The notes under the pieces: generated by a model
Seen by the model: only the letters and a program-made list of their open reading frames with translations
What the model was told of the DNA's origin: nothing
Databases searched by the model: none
Translations under genes and position numbers: made by a program
Source of the DNA: Phil1 sp964487565
GTDB taxonomy: Bacteria > Bacillota > Clostridia > Christensenellales > CAG-138
Length of the DNA: 59,282 nucleotides
Direction of reading: 5' to 3'
Assembly: GCA_964487565.1 (NCBI GenBank)
Contig: CAZARN010000012.1
Coordinates: 1 to 59,282 of the forward strand
Shown here: positions 17,801 through 25,220 of the stretch, piece after piece
Position numbering within the stretch: the stretch's first letter is position 1
Layout: each line of letters begins with the position of its first letter

Positions 17801-17959
17801 GGTGTAATTTCTGTCGCATTCGCTCAGCATCTGCTCGCTTGCGGCCCAAGTGTTCACGCCGAGGAACAAAAATGCCGTCACGGCCACGATGAGAAGCGTG
17901 AAAAATACCGTTTTGACAGGCATTCTGAGTATACTTTTCGTGCTGTTGCGAATTATCAT
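14849..17959 (-). CDS. FtsX/MacB-type ABC permease, very large
   Basis: A permease of about 1036 residues with the doubled FtsX layout: an N-terminal helix (about 14-37), a first extracellular domain of more than 350 residues, three helices at about 410-560, a further membrane helix near 600, a second extracellular domain (about 630-890) and three final helices. This class is often seen with a MacB-like ATPase in Gram-positive bacteria and can export peptides or sense cell-wall stress. It has no two-component system beside it, which argues against a BceAB-type bacitracin module. Two ATGs are possible; AAAGG lies 8 bases before ATG 17959 and only 2 bases before ATG 17965, so the shorter start is chosen. 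Confidence 0.88.
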   Translation of the reverse strand: MIIRNSTKSILRMPVKTVFFTLLIVAVTAFLFLGVNTWAASEQMLSECDRNYTTIVTFEYLGDNYPNESVYDENMLREVSGIDFEAVAGNASTVLFQPSDCTVGFVDGFTAHSSMVPYQSYCVFVISDVSLYETDGRYYGKIENCLYSYRQELEGRHIFIQADGFDIAPEPDGLYIAHGYIENMSSGVPTLRLCSFSSYSALLAGVDCESIAPFAGTSSADEAKSGIYADIAEYYRVMNNKVYVYKTADIESLEEFHQGEVKLSSGRFFTEDEYASGAKVCILTETIASRAGLEIGDVFSLTTLDNTGLPAADCLWPGNSSELTEEYTLVGIVNYYDGLQYNVYTPASFTDAAPVKYIYRLGQATIKNGTADEFIGDVAPLMPARVSVNVYDQGYQAVADSLSVIRSASAALSAVAFVASAAVLIFFAYLFVEKQRDTVETMRCFGTTCDETRLYLLFGAGLIALFATTAGVLIGTQYARSLITDAYSFISSLQALDTRYSSSYLGVTRDFTPIPVTSVPLAVAVGAVVFVTALALCLYFANRTITGRVMQARARMRTRRPEKHVSTAGRGAIRYSMISMRRSGARTLIVPALSLVMLLFVSTMLATARSYVDARDALYDSTVLEGYSTTMGGKYAGNLLIKPAYAQQIADMEYIDSSEITYHMRYRYLGISSFADGTPGSAEEVPVPDNAYRLEALNNQLGISPYLVFTNAVDKAPEFFFSEFSAVFLDGYDASSFADTSWTEPFCMVSTQFMAQNGVSLGDTIRVYVANTTGTPAPSFIGIEMKVIGSFYRQASEDHIYAPLSSGAVDPAGLKDGEEASSARYTHFGHALRSMIGSNAQFFEGFDFSLLSAQQVFDLLLDTSYVASMSFTVSDARRLSSIKDALEEAGFSGPRQEKHIRCAVLIDDASFLQSISSIAQRSKYMEILYPILLALVSCVGVIASYLMMNSRREEIAVMRGLGAPKLRIFASFFLEQLILLAAGLGIGAAVWALLYDPAPLAKADVYAFVICYAAGSAASLLIHNAKSALSILSEKE

Positions 17960-18041
17960 AAACATGGCCTTTCGGATGCGGACGCCCGATCAAGACGGTG
18001 CGTAATTCACACATTATAACATCTGTTACCCGAATAATACA

Positions 18042-18061
18042 GGGCCGGTAAAAACCGGCCC
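18042..18061 (-). terminator. Terminator of the Zn/Cd ATPase operon
   Basis: GGGCCGGT / ACCGGCCC with a 4-base loop lies 17 bases past the stop of the ATPase gene, with a TGTATTATT tail on the minus strand. Confidence 0.7.
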
Positions 18062-18078
18062 GAAAACGTAATGCGTAT

Positions 18079-19926
18079 TCATTTGAAACGCAGCGCGCGC
18101 ATCGCGTTCGCCGTGGCGATAACGCTTACGCCGACATCCGCGAAAACGGCGATCCACATATTTGCAAATCCGAACGCGCCGAGTATCAGCACGATGGCTT
18201 TCACCGAAAGCGCGAAGACGATGTTCTGCCTGACGAGACGCATCGTGCTTCTTGCAAGGCGTATCGCCTGCGCCACCTTGAGCGGCGCGTCGTCCATGAG
18301 CACGACGTCCGCGGCTTCGATTGCGGCGTCGCTGCCAAGCGCGCCCATCGCGATGCCGATATCCGCGCGTGTAAGCACGGGCGCGTCGTTTATGCCGTCG
18401 CCGACAAACGCAAGCGCCGTGCCGTCGGGCTTGGCCGCGATCAGCTTTTCCAAAACGGCGGTTTTGTCCGCGGGCATGAGATTCGCGTGTATCTCATCTA
18501 TGCCGAGACTGCGGCCGACGCTTTCGCCGACGACCTGGGAGTCGCCCGTGAGCATAACGGTTTTTATCACGCCGGCTTCGCGCAGCTTTTCGACGGCCGC
18601 GGCGGAATCGGGCTTCACCTCGTCGGATATCACGATATGACCGCAGTATTCGCCGTTTGAGGAAACGTGGATTATTGTGCCGATATCCTCCGGGCAGGCG
18701 TTCCAATGTACATGCTCCGCGTCCATAAGCTTGCTGTTGCCCGCAAGCACATGCTTGCCGTCGACCTCAGCGCGTATGCCCAGCCCCGGCATTTCCTCGA
18801 TCTCGCCGAGGCGGGATTTGTCTATATGCCCGCCATGCGCACGCACGATCGACAGCGCGATGGGGTGGTTGGAATAGCTTTCGGCGAGCGCCGCGACGTC
18901 GAGAAGTTCCGCGCGGGACATATCCTTCGGGTGTACGGCGGTCACGTTGAAGTTGCCCTGCGTGAGGGTCCCCGTTTTGTCAAACGCCACGGTGCGTACC
19001 TTCGCAAGCGTTTCAAGGTAGTTTGACCCCTTTATAAGTATGCCGCTGCGGGACGCGCCGCCGATACCGCCGAAAAATGAGAGCGGCACGGAGATCACGA
19101 GCGCGCACGGGCACGAAACGACGAGGAAAATGAGCGCGCGGTTGATCCATTCGCTCCAGTCCGCGCCGAACGCAAGCGGAGGGATGAGGGCCAGCAGCGC
19201 CGCGCCGAAGACCACGACCGGCGTGTAAACGCGCGCGAAGCGCGTGATGAAGTTTTCCGCCTTTGCCTTCCTTGAGGCGGAGTTTTCAACAAGCTCAAGG
19301 ATCTTGGCAACGGTGCTTTCGGCATAAACGCTTGTCACGCGGGCTTTTATCGGCGCGCTTATGTTCACGGAGCCAGAGATCACGGCGTCACCCTCCGCAC
19401 AGTCGCGCGGGAGGGATTCGCCGGTGAGCGCGGCGGTGTTCACGGAGGTGGAGCCTTCTGTAATAACCGCGTCGAGAGGTATCTTCTCACCCGGACGGAT
19501 GATTATCGTTTCCCCGGGCAGGACTTCTTCCGGATCGACGTTCACCTCGCCGCCATCGCGAAGGACCGCGGCGTGGTCGGGGCGGATGTCCATGAGCGCG
19601 GAGATCGACTTCCTGCTCTTGCCGACGGCGATGCTTTGGAACAGCTCGCCGATCTGATAGAAAAGCATGACGGCGACGGCTTCCGGATATTCTCCTATCG
19701 CAAGCGCGCCCACGGTCGCAATGCCCATGAGAAAGTTCTCGTCGAACACCTGCCCGTGGAGGATATTGCGTATCGCACCGAGGAGCACGTCGTAACCCAC
19801 GATGAGATAAGGTATCAAAAACGCGGCAAGCCTCAGCCGGCCTTCAAGCGGGGAAAGGATCGCCGCCGCAAGAAGGACGCCCGCGGCGATTATCCTGATG
19901 AGTTCCTTCTTTTGCCCGTTTGTCAT
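18079..19926 (-). CDS. P1B-type heavy-metal ATPase, Zn/Cd/Pb class
   Basis: A 615-residue metal-exporting ATPase. Visible motifs are the TGES loop at 168-171, the CPC metal gate 272-274 in SCPCALVISVP, phosphorylated Asp316 in DKTGTLT, the HP pair at 354-355 and GDGINDAP at 509-516. The CPCALVISVP form and the last helix DVGVSVIATANAMR are typical of the ZntA/CadA class rather than copper pumps. The usual N-terminal metal-binding domain is missing from the chain and is encoded by the separate 72-residue HMA gene upstream. The operon order is ArsR regulator, HMA protein, ATPase, with tight spacing. Confidence 0.93.
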   Translation of the reverse strand: MTNGQKKELIRIIAAGVLLAAAILSPLEGRLRLAAFLIPYLIVGYDVLLGAIRNILHGQVFDENFLMGIATVGALAIGEYPEAVAVMLFYQIGELFQSIAVGKSRKSISALMDIRPDHAAVLRDGGEVNVDPEEVLPGETIIIRPGEKIPLDAVITEGSTSVNTAALTGESLPRDCAEGDAVISGSVNISAPIKARVTSVYAESTVAKILELVENSASRKAKAENFITRFARVYTPVVVFGAALLALIPPLAFGADWSEWINRALIFLVVSCPCALVISVPLSFFGGIGGASRSGILIKGSNYLETLAKVRTVAFDKTGTLTQGNFNVTAVHPKDMSRAELLDVAALAESYSNHPIALSIVRAHGGHIDKSRLGEIEEMPGLGIRAEVDGKHVLAGNSKLMDAEHVHWNACPEDIGTIIHVSSNGEYCGHIVISDEVKPDSAAAVEKLREAGVIKTVMLTGDSQVVGESVGRSLGIDEIHANLMPADKTAVLEKLIAAKPDGTALAFVGDGINDAPVLTRADIGIAMGALGSDAAIEAADVVLMDDAPLKVAQAIRLARSTMRLVRQNIVFALSVKAIVLILGAFGFANMWIAVFADVGVSVIATANAMRALRFK

Positions 19927-19939
19927 ATAAGGCGCTCCC

Positions 19940-20158
19940 TCACAGCAGTATTTTGCAGTCAGGATCGATCCTGCGGCACACCTTCACGGCCTTTTTGATT
20001 ATCTCGTCAAAGGATTCGTCGTCGGCTTCGATGGTGAGCTTCTGCATGATGAAGCTTACGCTCGCGGCCTTGACGCCGTCGATCTTTTTTATTCCGTCTT
20101 CCATCTTTGCGGCGCAGTTCGCACAGTCGAGGTCCTCAAGCTTAAACGTCTTTTTCAT
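19940..20158 (-). CDS. Small HMA metal-binding protein
   Basis: A 72-residue HMA-fold protein with the metal site DCANCA, followed by the beta-alpha-beta pattern VKAASVSFIMQKLTIEA. It sits 13 bases upstream of the P1B ATPase gene, which lacks its own N-terminal HMA domain, so it is probably the detached metal-delivery domain of that pump. Its ATG overlaps the stop of the ArsR gene (ATGA overlap of 4 bases). Confidence 0.92.
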   Translation of the reverse strand: MKKTFKLEDLDCANCAAKMEDGIKKIDGVKAASVSFIMQKLTIEADDESFDEIIKKAVKVCRRIDPDCKILL

Positions 20159-20505
20159 TTTTCTTCCTCCTCAGTAATATGGTCGTAGCCCTGGCCGATT
20201 ATCGAGCGAACATGATCGTCCGCAAGCGAATACATGTTGGTTTTGCCGTCCCTTCTGCTGGTGACGAGCTTTGCGTTTTTAAGGATCTTGAGCTGGTGGG
20301 ATATTGCGGACTGCTCCATCTTGAGCAGCTCCGCGATCGCGCACACGCACAGCTCCGACTCAAAAAGCGAGTAAAGGATCTTGATGCGCGTCGTATCGCC
20401 GAATATTTTGAAAAGATCGCCGAGATCGCAAAGAATATCGTCGCCGGGCATCATGCCGCGCACGAGCGAAAGCGTTTCGCTGTGATCGTGCTTCTTTACT
20501 GTCAT
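20155..20505 (-). CDS. ArsR/SmtB-family metal repressor (CadC/CzrA-like)
   Basis: A 116-residue winged-helix protein with IFGDTTRIKILYSLFESELCVCAIAELLKMEQSAISHQLKILK. The CVC pair in the helix before the recognition helix is the alpha-3 metal site found in CadC/ArsR-type sensors, and an N-terminal HDH cluster may add ligands. It should repress its own operon until Zn, Cd or Pb binds. Three TCATATGA octamers cover the promoter just upstream. It is the first gene of the three-gene metal operon. Confidence 0.93.
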   Translation of the reverse strand: MTVKKHDHSETLSLVRGMMPGDDILCDLGDLFKIFGDTTRIKILYSLFESELCVCAIAELLKMEQSAISHQLKILKNAKLVTSRRDGKTNMYSLADDHVRSIIGQGYDHITEEEEK

Positions 20506-20520
20506 ATAAGGATTCTCCTT

Positions 20521-20569
20521 TCATATGAACTTATGCTCATATGATAGAACATTCATATGAATATGTCAA
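20521..20569 (-). promoter_or_regulatory. ArsR-type promoter/operator with three 16-bp-spaced octamers
   Basis: On the minus strand TTGACA (20564-20569) and TATCAT (20541-20546) are 17 bases apart. TCATATGA occurs at 20521-20528, 20537-20544 and 20553-20560, at exact 16-base intervals: one in the spacer, one over the -10 and one in the early leader. The ATATGAA...TTCATAT pattern is the known half-site style of SmtB/ArsR repressors. Confidence 0.8.
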
Positions 20570-20628
20570 CGGATAAAATGAGATATGACGGACTTAAAGC
20601 AAAAAAACGGTTCCGCGGGAAGACGCGA

Positions 20629-21387
20629 TTATTTAATTTCGATCCATGCTTTGTAATAATCCCAGCGTTCGCCCTTATACTGTGCGACGGTGACATAGCG
20701 CACGATTATGTCGCCGATTTCATGGCCGAGTGATGTGAGATATGCGATGGCTTCGCCTAGATTGCTGCGCATACGGTCCACAATGCTTATCATAAGGATG
20801 AACTGGACAAAATGACGGTCGTTGCCTTCATATTTCCATGCAAGCTCCTCGTCGTCGCCGCAGTTTTGCGCCGCCCAGCCCCATATCCAACGGTGCTCAG
20901 GCGCGCCGAGACGTATCCCCGCGAACTGATATTCGCCGGAAAAATATTTGCTCCAGACTTTCTGATCGTATAAACGTGTATGTGCGATGAGGAGGGGAAC
21001 ATCGGGCCGTGCTTCGGCAAAGGGATGCTTGCTGACTTCTTCAAGCTCGCCGATCAGGCGCAGCGTCTCATTGAGCATGGAAGCGGTGTTGCACAGGCTG
21101 TTGATCTGTTCGTCGAGCGCCGCCTTTTTATGAAGATACAGTTTTTTGTTGTCTTCAAGGCCGAGATCTCTGTTTTCCTTTATGGCCTTAACCGGGATGC
21201 CGAGCTTTCGCATATAGATGATATCGCTTATTTCAAGCAGCGATGAATATGTGTATTCCCTGTAATTGTTGTCGTGCCTGTCAAGCGAGATCAACCCCAT
21301 CGATTCCCAGTAGCGAAGAGTTGAACAGGGGATGTTGAACGTTTCGGATACGGTCGATATGTTCACGGTTGTATGTTTATCCCACAT
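20629..21387 (-). CDS. MerR-family transcriptional regulator
   Basis: A 252-residue regulator. The N-terminal winged helix has FNIPCSTLRYWESMGLISLDR and NNYREYTYSSLLEISDIIYMRKLGIPVKAI, followed by a coiled-coil helix (about 85-115) and a C-terminal domain of about 130 residues. The latter is Trp/Tyr-rich and probably binds an organic ligand, as in BmrR-like activators. The start is MWDKH at 21387: the upstream ATG at 21405 overlaps the GGGGGG ribosome site. It is divergent from the peptide ABC / AroM / DUF917 operon, whose promoter has a 19-base spacer, as expected for MerR activation. Confidence 0.92.
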   Translation of the reverse strand: MWDKHTTVNISTVSETFNIPCSTLRYWESMGLISLDRHDNNYREYTYSSLLEISDIIYMRKLGIPVKAIKENRDLGLEDNKKLYLHKKAALDEQINSLCNTASMLNETLRLIGELEEVSKHPFAEARPDVPLLIAHTRLYDQKVWSKYFSGEYQFAGIRLGAPEHRWIWGWAAQNCGDDEELAWKYEGNDRHFVQFILMISIVDRMRSNLGEAIAYLTSLGHEIGDIIVRYVTVAQYKGERWDYYKAWIEIK

Positions 21388-21454
21388 ATGCCAAATTCCC
21401 CCCATTTTTGTTTATATAAATTCAGTATCTGACACAATTCTATCAAAAACCGTA

Positions 21455-21485
21455 TTGACATTCAAGCAGCTTTAGGCTTTACAAT
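21455..21485 (+). promoter_or_regulatory. MerR-type promoter with 19-bp spacer
   Basis: TTGACA (21455-21460) and TACAAT (21480-21485) are separated by 19 bases containing the inverted repeat AAGC...GCTT. Over-long spacers with a dyad inside are the hallmark of MerR-activated promoters. It faces the 21646-30404 operon and is about 70 bases from the merR start. Confidence 0.65.
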
Positions 21486-21645
21486 ACAAGCTATCAAAAA
21501 GAAATATACTATGTAATAATTGTGGAATTCAAAGACGATATCAAAGTGACGAAAAATCTTGAAATGGACGTTCGAACAGCTGCAAAACAGAACAGGGGAA
21601 GAAAGCGTGTTCGACGCTCAAATATAAAAAACTCAGGAGGGTAAA

Positions 21646-23217
21646 ATGAAAAGAAGTCTGGCGTACCTTATAGTGTTTCTGATGGTTGCGTCGCTTTGCA
21701 CGGCGTGCAGCGGCGTGCAGGGAAGCGCGACAGGGGACAAGAAGGTTCTCTACTATGCCTGCGGATCGGAGCCGTATCTTACGCTCGATCCCAGCGTTGA
21801 AAATTCAAACGGCGTTTGCGTGCTGCAAAACGTGTATGAAACACTCACAAGGTACAATGATCAGACCGGCGAAGTTGAGCCGTATCTTGCCGAATCCTGG
21901 ACACATAACGAAGACGGCACCGTGTGGGAGTTCACTCTTCGCGAGGATGTGACTTTCCATGATGGCAGCAAGCTCACGGCCAACGCCGTGAAGAAGTCCA
22001 TCGAACGCACGATGAGCATGGGCAAGGGCGCCGCGTACATTTGGGCCAATGTTCAAAGCATAGAGGTCGTGAGCGATTATGTCGTCCGTTTCACCTGCTC
22101 TGCCTCCACTTCGCTTGATCTTGTTGCTTCCGCCGCATACGCAGCCTATATAATCTCGGAGAGCGCATGCGATGAGGACAGCGACTGGTTCAACAATGAA
22201 GAAGGCAACGACGGCGGTTCCGGCCCTTACACTGTAAAGAGCCTTGTCACCGGCGATCAGGTCGCACTCACTGCGTATGACGGATACTGGCGCGAGTGGA
22301 AAGAGAATTCCTATAAGAACATAATAATCAAGAAGCATGTTGAAAGCAGCACCCGCCGCCAGCTTCTTGAGACGGGCGACGCCCAGATATCATATAACTT
22401 CTCCACCACAGACACCGCTGCGCTCAAGGAAAACGATTCGCTGAGCGTGCAGTATGTCAGCACATACAACAACATCATACTTTTCCTCAACAGCGAGAAA
22501 GCGCCCTGCGACAATCAGGAATTCCGCCTTGCGCTCGCATATGCTTTCCCGTATGACGAGGTCGTCGAGAACGTGCTTGAAAACCGCGGCCAGCAGTCCG
22601 TCGGCCTTGTTCCGCCGGGACTTTGGGGCCATGACGACAATTGCACAACCTATGAATTCGACCTTGAAAAGGCAAAGGAACATCTTGCCCTTTCGGGCAT
22701 TGATCCTTCAAGCGTAACGCTTGAATTCGCAATACAGTCCGGCTATTCCGAATACAGGGATCTTGCGCAGCTTTATCAGTCCTATCTCAAGCAGATCGGC
22801 ATCAACATCGAGATCCGTGAGAGAAGCTGGGACTCCCATATCGAGCATGCCCGCGCCACCCGTCCGGAAGACAGGCAGGATATCTTCATCATGATATGGT
22901 GGCCTGACTATGCGGATCCTTCAAGCTGGTTCCAGAGCATGGTCCACAGCGAGGAGAGCCCCTCGTTCAACCTTTCATATATCAAGAACGCCGACTGGGA
23001 TGCGAAGATCGACGAGGCGATGAAAGTCACCGCGACTGACCGCAGCCGCGCGGAGGAACTGTATCTTGACGTGCAGAAGGGCGTGATCGATTCCGCTTAC
23101 ATGCTGCCGCTTTATGACCAGGTCATCGTTTACGCGGTTTCAAACGATATTTCCGGCTTCTATTACAACCCGGCATACCCGAACGCCATACAGTATTTCG
23201 ACATAACCCATAACTGA
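21646..23217 (+). CDS. Peptide/nickel-type ABC substrate-binding lipoprotein
   Basis: A 523-residue family 5 solute-binding protein. The signal peptide ends in the lipobox LCTAC, so Cys21 should be lipidated and anchor the protein outside the membrane. The mature chain has YETLTRYNDQTGEVEPYLAESW, FTLREDVTFHDGSKLTANAVKKS and the later DIFIMIWWPDYADPSSWF, all characteristic of DppA/OppA proteins. It captures the ligand for the two permeases and the fused ATPase that follow. The ligand is unknown; the downstream catabolic genes hint at a modified amino acid, hydantoin or small peptide. It is the first gene of the operon. Confidence 0.93.
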   Translation: MKRSLAYLIVFLMVASLCTACSGVQGSATGDKKVLYYACGSEPYLTLDPSVENSNGVCVLQNVYETLTRYNDQTGEVEPYLAESWTHNEDGTVWEFTLREDVTFHDGSKLTANAVKKSIERTMSMGKGAAYIWANVQSIEVVSDYVVRFTCSASTSLDLVASAAYAAYIISESACDEDSDWFNNEEGNDGGSGPYTVKSLVTGDQVALTAYDGYWREWKENSYKNIIIKKHVESSTRRQLLETGDAQISYNFSTTDTAALKENDSLSVQYVSTYNNIILFLNSEKAPCDNQEFRLALAYAFPYDEVVENVLENRGQQSVGLVPPGLWGHDDNCTTYEFDLEKAKEHLALSGIDPSSVTLEFAIQSGYSEYRDLAQLYQSYLKQIGINIEIRERSWDSHIEHARATRPEDRQDIFIMIWWPDYADPSSWFQSMVHSEESPSFNLSYIKNADWDAKIDEAMKVTATDRSRAEELYLDVQKGVIDSAYMLPLYDQVIVYAVSNDISGFYYNPAYPNAIQYFDITHN

Positions 23218-23293
23218 GGCAATTTGCCCACAGGGGCAGCAGATGCGGGGGCGGGATACCGCCCCCGTACCAGTAAAGGAGAGAGAAAGCCAA

Positions 23294-24304
23294 ATGGTTA
23301 AATACATCATCAAACGGCTTCTGAACGGTCTCATTGTGCTGTTGGGCGTGGTCACGATAACATTCTTCATCACGCGCGTGATCCCCACGGATGTTGCCGG
23401 CAAATGGGCGGGCGAGCGCGCGACCGAAGAACAGCGCCAGCAGGCCATTGAGGAACTTGGCCTCGACAAGCCGCTCATCGCGCAATACGTTGATTATCTG
23501 AAAGATCTTTGTCAGGGCGATCTCGGAAGATCGCTGCGCACGAAGGAACCCATCACCAAGGAGCTTGCGGCATATTTTCCCGCAACGCTCGAACTGGTGC
23601 TTATCGGTTTTATTTTTGCCCTGTTTGTGGGTATCCCGCTGGGAATTTACTCCGCCAAGAAAAACGGTAAAATGCTTGACCATGCGAGCCGGTTTTTCTC
23701 AATCGGCGCGGTTTCGCTGCCGACGTTCTGGGTGGCGATGATATTCCAGCTCGTGTTTTACAGGATATTGAACTGGCTGCCTTTGGGCGGCCGGGTGAGC
23801 ATAGACGCTTCGCTGTTTTATGATATCCCTCATGTTACGGGCATGCTGCTGCTCGACTGCATCCTGACAGGCTCGTGGAGCCTTTTGGGCGATGCGTTCG
23901 TTCATATCATATTGCCCGGCATAACGATCGCGCTTTACCCGATCGGACTTGTTACGCGCATGACGCGCTCCGCTCTGCTTGAAATACTCAACGAGGATTA
24001 TATCATCGCGGCCAAGTCATACGGCATTAAGGACCGCGTGGTACTGTGGAGCTATGCGCTCAAGAATTCGCTCGGCGCAACGGCTACGGTGGTGGCGCTG
24101 TCGATGGGTTATTCTCTGACAAACACGTTTTTGACGGAAACGATATTCAGCTGGCCGGGGCTTGGAAGCTATGTCAGCAAGTCGGTGGTTTCGCTCGACT
24201 ATCCGGCGATCATGGGCATCGCGATAATATCCGCGATATTCTATGTGGTGCTCAATCTCATTGCGGACGTGATAATCGCGCTTGACCCGCGCATCAGGCT
24301 GTGA
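23294..24304 (+). CDS. ABC transporter permease, DppB type
   Basis: A 336-residue permease with the N-terminal helix MVKYIIKRLLNGLIVLLGV and the FFITRVIPTD motif of the DppB/OppB family, about six membrane helices, and the EAA loop in YIIAAKSYGIKDRVVLWSYALKNS that couples to the ATPase. It is normal in length. The start is set by AAAGGAG 12 bases upstream. It forms the membrane channel with the DppC-type protein encoded next. Confidence 0.93.
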   Translation: MVKYIIKRLLNGLIVLLGVVTITFFITRVIPTDVAGKWAGERATEEQRQQAIEELGLDKPLIAQYVDYLKDLCQGDLGRSLRTKEPITKELAAYFPATLELVLIGFIFALFVGIPLGIYSAKKNGKMLDHASRFFSIGAVSLPTFWVAMIFQLVFYRILNWLPLGGRVSIDASLFYDIPHVTGMLLLDCILTGSWSLLGDAFVHIILPGITIALYPIGLVTRMTRSALLEILNEDYIIAAKSYGIKDRVVLWSYALKNSLGATATVVALSMGYSLTNTFLTETIFSWPGLGSYVSKSVVSLDYPAIMGIAIISAIFYVVLNLIADVIIALDPRIRL

Positions 24305-24320
24305 GGAAGGGAGGAAGAGC

Positions 24321-25208
24321 ATGAATACGAATTTTAAGGAAGCCCTTCGTCCGAAACTGAAGGAATTCAAGGATATGGTGTTCCTTCTGCGCAAGAACGC
24401 GCTCACGATGGCCGCGGTGATCGTGATAATACTTATATTGCTGCTTGCGCTGCTTGCACCGATCGTGGTGCCGTATCCTCAGGATATTGCGGATGCGACG
24501 CATCTTTCAGAAAAATTTTCCGAGCCTTCCGTCAGCCATCTTTTCGGCACCGATGAGCTTGGACGCGATATATTCAGCCGCGTGATCTACGGCACGAGGA
24601 TATCGCTTACGACTGCGATCCTTGCAGTTGCGCTTTCCCTTGTGATCGGGGTGCCGCTTGGCGCGATCGCCGGCACATTCGGCGGTGCGATAGACGAGCT
24701 TATCATGCGTATAACGGATATTTTCCTGAGCTTCCCGCCGATGCTGCTTGCGATACTGCTCGTTTCCATGCTTGGACCGAGCCTCAATAACGCGATACTG
24801 GCGATCGCGCTCGCGTGGTGGCCATGGTATACGCGGATCGTGCGCGGGCAGGCTATATCGCTCAAGGAACGCAAATTCATCCAGGCTGCGGAAACGATCG
24901 GCACGCCCCGGTGGAAGGTGATAACGAGGCACATAATCCCCAACACGATTTCACCTGTCATCGTGCAGGCTTCCATGGATATGGGCGGCGTTATTCTCAC
25001 GATCGCGTCGCTGAGCTATCTTGGCCTCGGCGCGCAGGCTCCGTCGCCGGAATGGGGCCTCATGATAAGCACCTCGCGCAATTACTTCCCCGATATCTGG
25101 TGGTACAGCGTGTTCCCCGGGCTTGCGATATTCGTCACGGTGCTTGCTTTCAACCTGTTGGGAGACGGCGTGCGCGAAATACTGGATCCCAAAACACGCA
25201 AAAAGTGA
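24321..25208 (+). CDS. ABC transporter permease, DppC type
   Basis: A 295-residue permease with a cytoplasmic N-terminal tail, a first helix (about 35-55), the FGTDELGRDIFSRVIYGTRISL motif that marks DppC/OppC proteins, and the EAA loop FIQAAETIGTPRWKVITRHIIPN. It is the partner of the DppB-type protein and of the fused ATPase downstream. The GGGAGGAAG ribosome site and the 16-base gap to the previous stop fit an operon. Confidence 0.94.
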   Translation: MNTNFKEALRPKLKEFKDMVFLLRKNALTMAAVIVIILILLLALLAPIVVPYPQDIADATHLSEKFSEPSVSHLFGTDELGRDIFSRVIYGTRISLTTAILAVALSLVIGVPLGAIAGTFGGAIDELIMRITDIFLSFPPMLLAILLVSMLGPSLNNAILAIALAWWPWYTRIVRGQAISLKERKFIQAAETIGTPRWKVITRHIIPNTISPVIVQASMDMGGVILTIASLSYLGLGAQAPSPEWGLMISTSRNYFPDIWWYSVFPGLAIFVTVLAFNLLGDGVREILDPKTRKK

Positions 25209-25220
25209 GGTGTGGGATAA

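Noticed and set aside
14168..17959. BceAB-type bacitracin resistance module
   Set aside because: No two-component system is adjacent, and the permease (about 1036 residues, two large outside domains) does not match the BceB layout of ten helices with one domain.
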